From contig JAFLBF010000015.1 of assembly GCA_017303895.1 (NCBI GenBank), positions 17,860 through 81,859 of the forward strand: DNA of 64,000 bases, read 5' to 3'. This DNA is from Bacteroidota bacterium. Its GTDB lineage: Bacteria > Bacteroidota > Bacteroidia > 2-12-FULL-35-15. This document shows, one piece after another, positions 9,672-15,866 of the stretch (its first letter is position 1; every line of letters starts with the position of its first letter). A program made the translations under genes and the position numbers. The notes below the pieces were generated by a model, which saw only the letters and a program-made list of their open reading frames with translations, searched no databases and was not told where the DNA came from.

Positions 9672-10322
9672 ATGAGTCCTACAAAAGTTAAAGAAGAATC
9701 AGCGCTGAAGGTTGCAGAATTCCTTTTGCAAATTAAAGCAATTAAATTACAACCTAATAATCCATTTACCTGGGCATCGGGATGGAAGTCACCTATTTAT
9801 TGTGACAACCGCGTTACTTTGTCGTATCCGAGCGTGCGTACCTACGTGCGTCAGCAATTTGTTCAGACCATCAATAACAATTTTGCAAAACCCGATGTTA
9901 TTGCAGGCGTAGCAACGGGTGGTATTGCACAAGGTGCTTTGGTAGCACAGGAATTAGGCTTACCATTCGTATATGTACGTTCCGAAGCGAAGAAGCACGG
10001 TATGACCAATATGATAGAAGGAGTGGTTGAAAAAGGGCAGTCGGTAGTGGTGATTGAAGATCTGATCTCTACAGGCGGTAGTAGTTTAAAAGCAGTGGAA
10101 GCATTGCGTGAGGCAGGATGTGATGTAAAAGGAATGGCTGCTATTTTTACTTATGGTTTCCAAACAGCGGTTGAGAATTTCAAAAAAGCAAATTGTAATG
10201 TGGTAACACTGACCAATTATGATACCTTGATCGCACAAGCATTAAAATCGAACTATATTGCGGAGAAGGATCTGGAATCATTGAAAAAATGGAGAGAGAA
10301 TCCGGCAGAGTGGGGAAAATAA
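9672..10322 (+). CDS. pyrE: Orotate phosphoribosyltransferase
   Basis: 216 residues from the ATG at 9672 (the upstream in-frame TTG lies inside the promoter). It transfers phosphoribose from PRPP to orotate, giving OMP in pyrimidine synthesis. Seen: the N-terminal FTWASGWKSPIYCDNR signature with the orotate-binding loop, the flexible catalytic loop (VRSEAKKHGMTNMIEG), and the PRPP motif VVVIEDLISTGGSS. The next gene starts 25 bases downstream and shares its terminator, so the two probably form an operon. Confidence 0.96.
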   Translation: MSPTKVKEESALKVAEFLLQIKAIKLQPNNPFTWASGWKSPIYCDNRVTLSYPSVRTYVRQQFVQTINNNFAKPDVIAGVATGGIAQGALVAQELGLPFVYVRSEAKKHGMTNMIEGVVEKGQSVVVIEDLISTGGSSLKAVEALREAGCDVKGMAAIFTYGFQTAVENFKKANCNVVTLTNYDTLIAQALKSNYIAEKDLESLKKWRENPAEWGK

Positions 10323-10347
10323 GTTAATTTTATAAAAAAGAAATAAC

Positions 10348-10752
10348 ATGTCATTAACCAGGATCGAGAGTGATAAAGTAGAGATCAATAATTCTGCAGA
10401 GAAGATCTTTAACCATTTAAGTGATTTCAATAATTTCAGTCAATTGATGCCACCACAGGTAACCAATTGGCAATCGACTGCCGATGAGTGTTCATTTACC
10501 TTGAACGGTATGGCAACCATTGGAATGAAGATCGTTGAAAAAACACCGAATACAAAGATCTCGATCAGTTCACATGGCAAAGTTCCTTTTGAATTCAAAT
10601 TGTTTGTATTGTTAACAGAGAAAGATGCAAGCAATTGTGTGGGACAATTAACTTTTGAATCGGATCTGAACCCGATGTTAAAGATGATGGTAGAAAAGCC
10701 ATTGGGCAATTTCTTTAATATGTTGGCTCAAAAAATGAAAGACATTAAATAA
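10348..10752 (+). CDS. SRPBCC/START-like domain protein
   Basis: 134 residues. The pattern IESDKVEINNSAEKIFNHLSDFNNF at the start, and an alternating beta structure closing with a long C-terminal helix (EKPLGNFFNMLAQKMKDI), fit the SRPBCC (polyketide cyclase/START-like) fold, which binds hydrophobic ligands in a deep cavity. The order pyrE then SRPBCC is one I recall in other Bacteroidota. No catalytic function can be assigned. It ends at a terminator. Confidence 0.82.
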   Translation: MSLTRIESDKVEINNSAEKIFNHLSDFNNFSQLMPPQVTNWQSTADECSFTLNGMATIGMKIVEKTPNTKISISSHGKVPFEFKLFVLLTEKDASNCVGQLTFESDLNPMLKMMVEKPLGNFFNMLAQKMKDIK

Positions 10753-10771
10753 GCATTCTGCTTTATGAAAT

Positions 10772-10803
10772 AAAAAAGGCTACCGAGAGGTGGCCTTTTT
10801 TGT
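10772..10803 (+). terminator. Rho-independent terminator of the pyrE operon
   Basis: A-run, stem GGCTACC / GGTGGCC (one T-G pair), GAGA tetraloop, then a run of Ts. Confidence 0.88.
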
Positions 10804-10847
10804 TTAACCTTTCTTGTAGCTGCTATTACCTGCTGTGGCTCTTCTGT

Positions 10848-11507
10848 CTATGGCCATGATGTCCAATTGTTTTCTTTTATTTGTTGTCCGTGTTGCTTTA
10901 TTAATTTTAAGTATTGAGCAGCTTCTTCGTCTGGAATGTTTTTCAAATATTCTTCTGCTGCTTTTTGTGCATTCTGATTTGCTTCAATTGCCTCGTCATG
11001 TTTGTCAGCGATATAAAGAAACCAACTGTATTTGTCCCAAGAATAATAGTTAGTGTTTCTTGATTCACTATTTAAAACAGTATTCAAATTAAAGAAGTAG
11101 TAAATTCTGTCTGAATGTGTGAATGACAGCCAGAAGAAAAAACCAAAATAAATTGCTAAAAATATTTGAGGAAATTTGATAGGTATCTTATTCCTTATGT
11201 GCAAAACAAAGCAGGAAATTGTTACTAACGATACGATTATAAAAAATAGTGAGTAACCCAATATCATTGGTCCAACCGGCCAATATTGAAGTCGAAACAA
11301 GATGTATATTGTCACAAGTGAATATGACACATGAAGAAATGAAGTTGGTAAATTCGTCCTCGCATTTTTGAATAAGTAAATTATACTGTGAATTATAAGT
11401 AAAAGTGTCCCAAGTAAAGAAATTACCGATGTCCCTGGGTAATGTAGAAGTCGAAAAACAAGTCCGATAATTAATATTGTCCAAGCAATTATTTGTAATT
11501 TTTTCAT
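10848..11507 (-). CDS. Multi-spanning membrane protein of the accessory block, unknown function
   Basis: 219 residues with about five hydrophobic segments in the first 140 residues, then a charged helical C-terminus (ADKHDEAIEANQNAQKAAEEY) that resembles a single TPR-like helix pair. Two segments carry a Phe-Arg-x-x-His/Tyr-Trp/Tyr-Pro-Gly-type motif (FRLLHYPGT at about 22 and FRLQYWPVG at about 73). This recalls the FKxxHWPGA motif of GldL-like membrane proteins and of the protein at 42916. I cannot name a function. It is the last of three same-strand genes separated by long inverted repeats, and its downstream side ends at a possible half-site near 10815-10845. Confidence 0.7.
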   Translation of the reverse strand: MKKLQIIAWTILIIGLVFRLLHYPGTSVISLLGTLLLIIHSIIYLFKNARTNLPTSFLHVSYSLVTIYILFRLQYWPVGPMILGYSLFFIIVSLVTISCFVLHIRNKIPIKFPQIFLAIYFGFFFWLSFTHSDRIYYFFNLNTVLNSESRNTNYYSWDKYSWFLYIADKHDEAIEANQNAQKAAEEYLKNIPDEEAAQYLKLIKQHGQQIKENNWTSWP

Positions 11508-11560
11508 ATTGTCAATTTAATGTTATGTGGTTAATGTTTGTTTGTGTCCCGACATTGCAG

Positions 11561-11690
11561 GTAACGGTTTCGGGCTTTGCGTTGGTGGGCTTTTGAAACC
11601 GAAAACTGTCTGCCAGAACCAAAGTTTATTAATTGCTCAAATGTTTCTATTAGTACTGTCCACCCACTAACGCAAACCCTTGTTATAGGT
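11561..11690 (-). repeat. attC-like imperfect inverted repeat between accessory genes
   Basis: Left arm 11561-11591 (GTAACGG...CTTTGCGTTGGTGGG) and right arm 11660-11690 (CCCACTAACGCAAACCC..GTTATAGG) pair over about 19 positions with two mismatches. The outer TAAC/GTTA ends are offset by 4 bases, and a spacer of about 70 bases separates the arms. Total length (130 bp), outer AAC/GTT-type ends and unequal arms are features of integron cassette recombination sites. The right arm abuts the stop codon of the HEPN-like gene, the expected place for attC. Alternative: an unrelated dispersed inverted repeat. Confidence 0.45.
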
Positions 11691-12588
11691 GGTTTTTAAT
11701 TATCTCTTTTTCTAACAAGTTTAAATAACCGAGAGCAAATGTCGCTGAGCATAAAAGTCTCCCAGTGATTACCTTGTCTAAAGGTTTTGTCGTAACACCT
11801 TTATGGGCGATTTTATTGCGATAATCACGTAGCTCATTTAACCCTCCCCTAATATGGTCTGGCAAACTTGGAAATTTTTCAAAATTTGATATTAATGGGA
11901 GTAATACATTCAATTGATGGCTGTAAGTTGCTCCAGAAGTCAAAAAGTCAGTCACTCGTTTATTAGAGGCGTGCTTACTTAAGTAGTCATCTAAAATTTT
12001 ATTCAATTTCGCTTCCACCGCAACGTTTGCAGGAATAATACAAGAAGGGTATTTGTGTATGGAAAAGGCTTCAATTGCTTCTACCAAATTATTCCATAAT
12101 TGATTTTCTTCATCAACCTGAACCCAATTTATACTAACTGCGACTGGAGTTTTTTCCGCTGGTTCACCAAATGGCCTTCCGAACAACAATATTTTATGTG
12201 GGATAAAATGTCGATAAGGTGAGTTTCCGTGCATTTCAATGGGGAAAAGTCCCTTTCCATTTGGAGTGTATGTCACTTCTAATATTTTTGCGTTCGAAGG
12301 AATTCCGATTTCTTGAAAATCTAAAGTGTATATTTCATTAGGCTTCATGTGAATCATTAAACTCGTGTTCAATCCGCCAACAATTCCATATAAATATGAA
12401 GAGAAGTTCCAGTCAAAATGTCTTAATAAAAGTTCCCACCAATCTAATTTTGTATCACATTTTGGACACTTCATTTCTACACCTAAGAAATAATTAAAAA
12501 GATTCGGAGAAGTAATACTGAATGAAATTGCTTTGCATTCAGGACATGGAGTTCCTCTTGTTCCAGTATGTAATAATGTGTATTCCAT
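11683..12588 (-). CDS. Zn-ribbon plus HEPN-like protein
   Basis: 301 residues. Two CPxC pairs (CPECKAISF at about 15 and CPKCDTKLDWWELL at about 41) make a four-cysteine zinc-ribbon. The C-terminal part (about 190-300) is all-helical and carries LRDYRNKIAHKG, an R-x4-H motif of the kind that forms the RNase active site in HEPN domains. Known: many HEPN proteins act in toxin-antitoxin, abortive infection and RNA-processing roles. Inferred here: a possible RNA-directed stress or defence gene; not proven. The gene lies alone between two long inverted repeats, with no antitoxin-like partner visible. Confidence 0.65.
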   Translation of the reverse strand: MEYTLLHTGTRGTPCPECKAISFSITSPNLFNYFLGVEMKCPKCDTKLDWWELLLRHFDWNFSSYLYGIVGGLNTSLMIHMKPNEIYTLDFQEIGIPSNAKILEVTYTPNGKGLFPIEMHGNSPYRHFIPHKILLFGRPFGEPAEKTPVAVSINWVQVDEENQLWNNLVEAIEAFSIHKYPSCIIPANVAVEAKLNKILDDYLSKHASNKRVTDFLTSGATYSHQLNVLLPLISNFEKFPSLPDHIRGGLNELRDYRNKIAHKGVTTKPLDKVITGRLLCSATFALGYLNLLEKEIIKNHL

Positions 12589-12607
12589 TTCCCTTTATAA
12601 AATCACC

Positions 12608-12780
12608 CATAACGTTCTCAGGCTACACGCAGTGCAGAATAAATACCCACAAAACTGTCTTGAGCAAAAAACTTCGTTAAATGTACTGAACTAAATGGCA
12701 AATGCAAAAAATATTCTGCCGCTGAAAAAATGCATTTGCAACATGCACAAACTCCGCATTGAGTGTTAGCCTGTGTTTTG
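12608..12780 (-). repeat. Second attC-like imperfect inverted repeat
   Basis: Left arm 12619-12637 (CAGGCTACACGCAGTGCAG) pairs with right arm 12752-12773 (CTCCGCATTGAGTGTTAGCCTG) over about 17 positions, with single-base bulges. The outer left end is CATAACG. Nested inside is a perfect 9-bp pair (GCAAATGCA at 12698-12706, TGCATTTGC at 12731-12739). It separates the minus-strand gene ending at 12791 from the next gene starting at 12588, the same arrangement as the repeat at 11561-11690, though the sequences differ. Confidence 0.42.
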
Positions 12781-12790
12781 CACTGGCACT

Positions 12791-13375
12791 TTATTTCTCA
12801 AAGTCAAGGTTGGTCGGCTCGTCTTGTGTTCCTGTTTTATTGTTTTTCCCTTCAGCTGTTGTCGGAATTGTATTGTCAACTATTTCTATGGTTATATTGT
12901 CAAACCAAATTTGTCCTGTTCCATTAAGTAATGCACCATAGGAAATCAAAGAAGCATTCTTTGGGACATCTAATACAAGTTCATATTTTGTCCAGTCAGT
13001 CGTTCCTTTTATAGGTCTGTTTGCCATATTATCCAATGCAATAGATTTTTGGGTACCAGCTTGGTCTACCCGAAACCAAAATCCTGCCCAATTTGAAACA
13101 TTTTCGGATTTGATAAAACCAGTCATTCGTACTCGTTTGCCCAAATATTTTCCTACAACGCATTGTTGCATTAGAGTTCCAAAACCTTCAATTGTTTTGT
13201 CTATTGACTTAACTGTCGCTGCATTTGTACCATTCTGTCCAGCGCCTTTGTCGATGCCCATTTCATAACTATCGGGTTTGGATCCAGCTTTACCCCAACC
13301 AGTCGGCAAGTCAAATGATTGTAATAAAACCACCAAAGCAGTTAATGAAAAACTTTTTAGAATTGTTTTTGTCAT
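12791..13375 (-). CDS. Secreted protein with galactose-binding-like beta-sandwich
   Basis: 194 residues from the ATG at 13375, chosen because it directly precedes a good signal peptide (MTKTILKSFSLTALVVLLQSF); an in-frame ATG 42 bases upstream would bury it. The mature part (LPTGWGKAGSKPDSYEMGID ... WFRVDQAGT ... WTKYELVLDVPKNA ... GTGQIWFDNITIEIV) has the strand pattern of a carbohydrate-binding-module-like jelly roll, including the W-F-D-N-I-T edge motif. The C-terminal tail is polar. Ligand unknown. First (upstream-most) gene of the accessory block. Confidence 0.7.
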   Translation of the reverse strand: MTKTILKSFSLTALVVLLQSFDLPTGWGKAGSKPDSYEMGIDKGAGQNGTNAATVKSIDKTIEGFGTLMQQCVVGKYLGKRVRMTGFIKSENVSNWAGFWFRVDQAGTQKSIALDNMANRPIKGTTDWTKYELVLDVPKNASLISYGALLNGTGQIWFDNITIEIVDNTIPTTAEGKNNKTGTQDEPTNLDFEK

Positions 13376-13488
13376 GGCGAATAGAATTGTTTTGTTGTCG
13401 TCTACGTGCTTGTGCATAACTCCCCTATAGGAGCAGTTTTTTCATCCTTATCTTGCAATTGCAGCCCGCTAAGAATGATTTTATATAT

Positions 13489-13496
13489 CAAATATA
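13489..13496 (-). promoter_or_regulatory. Possible -7 box upstream of accessory block
   Basis: TATATTTG on the minus strand, exact TAnnTTTG match. It would give the secreted-protein gene a leader of about 110 bases. It sits just outside the GTTATGC heptamer at 13414-13420 that may mark the block edge. Confidence 0.4.
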
Positions 13497-13505
13497 AACC
13501 ATTTT

Positions 13506-13679
13506 TTATTTGTTCTTGTCTTTTTTAATGGCTCTCCAAACTCTAAAAACAATATATCCAATAACGATGATCGCAATGGTGAAAATAATGTGTTGTGCTT
13601 TTAGTGTTAAGCCTTGTGTGCTATCGTAAGGTTTTGCAAATGTGCTCCTGCCTTGCAGGATAATATAATGGAACATCAT
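13506..13679 (-). CDS. Small single-span membrane protein coupled to the lipoprotein gene
   Basis: 57 residues, MMFHYIILQGRSTFAKPYDS at the start, then one strong membrane helix (IIFTIAIIVIGYIVF) and a basic tail (RVWRAIKKDKNK). Its ATG shares one base with the TAA stop of the upstream lipoprotein gene (TAATGATG), the usual geometry of translational coupling, which is the best evidence that it is real. No family recognised. The two proteins may act together in the envelope. Confidence 0.6.
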   Translation of the reverse strand: MMFHYIILQGRSTFAKPYDSTQGLTLKAQHIIFTIAIIVIGYIVFRVWRAIKKDKNK

Positions 13680-14584
13680 TATTTTATCCTTTCTAAACTA
13701 AATTCACGCTCTGTCAGTTTCAGGATCTTGAATTTGTGTTCATCGATCATGAATGTCTCTTTTTTTAATTCCCATTTATTTTTCTCATTGTAATACACAC
13801 CATCGTATCTCTTGGATTGAGAAAAGTTTAGCGTTCCATCGCTCCGGAACCAGAAGCCATGTTTGTTATCAGGGTCGGGTGCTTCTTTTAGCAATTCGAT
13901 GGTATCATATTCCGCAATGCTCTGTTTCTTCTCGTTTTTTAAATACCAGGTATCTTTAATGATGAGTGCTTTTAAATTGATGATGCTATCCAATTGTTTT
14001 CTGGTCAAGCTGTCTTTTTGCATCTGGTGGTTGAGGGCAGCATTCGTGTAGAGGGTACTTTTCCATTCCTGTTCTGTAAATGGACGCAAAAAGTATTCTT
14101 TCCCATTTTTCCATTTGTACACTCCCGGGGTGTCCACCAGAAATTGCATACTTTCATATCCATCATAATGTCCACCGGTAAATGGAATACGTTTTCCGTC
14201 TTTATACACTTCAATCACTTCTTTGTGTTGTTTATTGATATAGGTATAAATGATGTTATCCGGAGCTTTAAACGATGTGTCAATTAAAAGGAATTTGCCT
14301 TTGTCAACCGTTTTAAATCCTTTTTTACTTACGAATTTCCATCCATCGTTATTGGGCCATAATTCATAATAAATAGTGGATTCGTAAAGCGTATCATTTC
14401 TATAAAGATTTACTTCTGCCAGTTTTTTCTTTCCATCCGGATAACCGTAGATCTTTGAGCGGCAATACTTGTTACCGCCTTTACGGTATGAAAAGTTTTT
14501 GGGTCCGGCATGATAGGAGCAGGAGGAAAGCCAAATCATCATCACAATAATGATCAGAAACAGATGATTGATAATTGGTCTCAT
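13679..14584 (-). CDS. Lipoprotein with MORN-like/antitoxin-like repeat character, unknown function
   Basis: 301 residues from the ATG at 14584. This start fits the lipoprotein signal (MRPIINHLFLIIIVMMIWLSSC, cysteine lipobox LSSC) and follows a -7 box at 14602-14609; an ATG farther upstream would translate the direct repeat. The mature protein has several YxxGxK-type segments (YGYPDGKKKLAEVNLY, EVYKDGKRIPF) typical of toxin-immunity-like or MORN-type beta hairpins in Bacteroidota lipoproteins, but no named domain. It probably lies in the inner leaflet of the outer membrane. It is followed by a coupled 57-residue membrane protein. Confidence 0.72.
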   Translation of the reverse strand: MRPIINHLFLIIIVMMIWLSSCSYHAGPKNFSYRKGGNKYCRSKIYGYPDGKKKLAEVNLYRNDTLYESTIYYELWPNNDGWKFVSKKGFKTVDKGKFLLIDTSFKAPDNIIYTYINKQHKEVIEVYKDGKRIPFTGGHYDGYESMQFLVDTPGVYKWKNGKEYFLRPFTEQEWKSTLYTNAALNHQMQKDSLTRKQLDSIINLKALIIKDTWYLKNEKKQSIAEYDTIELLKEAPDPDNKHGFWFRSDGTLNFSQSKRYDGVYYNEKNKWELKKETFMIDEHKFKILKLTEREFSLERIK

Positions 14585-14594
14585 TTGCCGGGAT

Positions 14595-14627
14595 TGATAC
14601 TCAAATATATTGAATTCAGCCTTAATT
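14595..14627. repeat. 33-bp direct repeat, copy 1
   Basis: Matches 15776-15808 at 32 of 33 positions (TGATA-C/T-TCAAATATATTG... through ...CCTTAATT). It contains TATATTTG on the minus strand (14602-14609), a -7 box correctly placed for the lipoprotein gene. Confidence 0.9.
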
Positions 14628-14737
14628 TTCATGGATTTCAGAAAATTATGCAATCAATGAGATCTTTTCTAATTAAAAAATATTTTGCTTGAATGCAATA
14701 TTCAAATTATTGTGATTAACACTATAGTTCACAAGGT

Positions 14738-15673
14738 CTATGCTTTATCAGGAAGAAATTTGTTTAGCATTTTTTCAAAAAATGGAATTGTCCATATAAA
14801 GAGTAAAACACCAAAAATGTTAAATAGCATATGTGCATTTGCAACAGCTCTTTCAATGGGTGCATTGTGGCTAATATATTTTACCAGATCAACAAAAGGG
14901 ACAAATGATAGTAAGCCAATTATAATTGAAAATAAGTTAAATGTTAAATGGAATAAGCCTGTTTTTATTGCGGCTCTGCTGCCTTTTATTGTTGCTAACA
15001 GGGTGTCGCTACAAGTGCCTAGTTCGGCTCCCAGCATTACGGCAATCCCTCCTGCCAAACTAAGAAGTCCCTTTTTTGAAAGAATGATCGCCATTCCTAC
15101 AGTAGCAGAGGAGGATTGAATAATTAATGTGATAACAGCACCAACAATTGCGCCTGTAACAGGATTTTCCGTTTTTTTTAACCATTCCAAAAAATAGGCT
15201 TCGTCTTTTAATGGTTCAACCGCATTTTCCATGGTGAACAATCCAAAAAATAAGACGCCAAAATAGAGTATAATTTTTCCCGTATTATTTATTCGTTCAG
15301 ATTTAGATAATATTAAAAGAACAAATCCAATGAGTAAAAGTATTGGAGAGTATTTCCCAATGTCCATTGCTATAATTTGACTGCTTATGGTAGTCCCTAT
15401 GTTTGCGCCTAATACAATTCCCATTGCCTGCCTGAATGTTAGTATTTTGGAGTTTACAAACACAATTGTGATAATGATAACTGCGGAAGAAGAATCTAAA
15501 AGTGTTGTGACAATAATCCCAACAATAACACTGCTAATTGTATTGGAGGTGAATTTTAATATCCATTTGTTGGCATTGTCGCCTATTGCCAATTTTATTG
15601 TGTCAGAAAGATTGTTAACAGCAAATAAAAAAAGAACTAATCCTGCTAAAATTGATAAAATAATCTCCGTCAT
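14738..15673 (-). CDS. Na/Pi-cotransporter family membrane protein
   Basis: 311 residues, about eight membrane segments. Two inverted repeats of the PF02690 type are visible: TTLLDSSSAVIII followed by GANIGTT (about 57-95), and IIQSSSATVGMAI followed by GAELGTC (about 185-220). These are the QSSSA-type reentrant loops that bind sodium and phosphate. The C-terminal AHMLFNIFG motif is also present. It lacks the C-terminal PhoU-like domain of longer NptA proteins. Substrate phosphate is inferred from the family. The gene sits alone between two copies of a 33-bp direct repeat, so it looks inserted between a lipoprotein gene and recG. Confidence 0.85.
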   Translation of the reverse strand: MTEIILSILAGLVLFLFAVNNLSDTIKLAIGDNANKWILKFTSNTISSVIVGIIVTTLLDSSSAVIIITIVFVNSKILTFRQAMGIVLGANIGTTISSQIIAMDIGKYSPILLLIGFVLLILSKSERINNTGKIILYFGVLFFGLFTMENAVEPLKDEAYFLEWLKKTENPVTGAIVGAVITLIIQSSSATVGMAIILSKKGLLSLAGGIAVMLGAELGTCSDTLLATIKGSRAAIKTGLFHLTFNLFSIIIGLLSFVPFVDLVKYISHNAPIERAVANAHMLFNIFGVLLFIWTIPFFEKMLNKFLPDKA

Positions 15674-15775
15674 AATTTTTGTTAATGTTATTTAACGAAG
15701 GTATTATTGAACTGAAAACTCATTGTGCAGTTAGTGTTAACTGTGTATTAATATTTTCAGTTGCTTTGGGCGGGG

Positions 15776-15808
15776 TGATATTCAAATATATTGAATTCAG
15801 CCTTAATT
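15776..15808. repeat. 33-bp direct repeat, copy 2
   Basis: Second copy of the repeat at 14595-14627, one mismatch. Its minus-strand TATATTTG (15783-15790) points toward the Na/Pi transporter gene, giving a leader of about 110 bases; a closer near-match TACCTTCG lies around 15696-15703. Confidence 0.9.
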
Positions 15809-15866
15809 GGTTCGGATAAAATGTTTATTCTATTTCTTATTTATTCAGTAAATTCGCAGTGTAAGT

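Noticed and set aside
14714..15740. TTAACACTA/TAGTGTTAA pair near the transporter gene ends as transposon inverted repeats
   Set aside because: Only 9 bp, A/T-rich and partly self-palindromic (GTTAAC); may be chance. The 33-bp direct repeat is the stronger signal.
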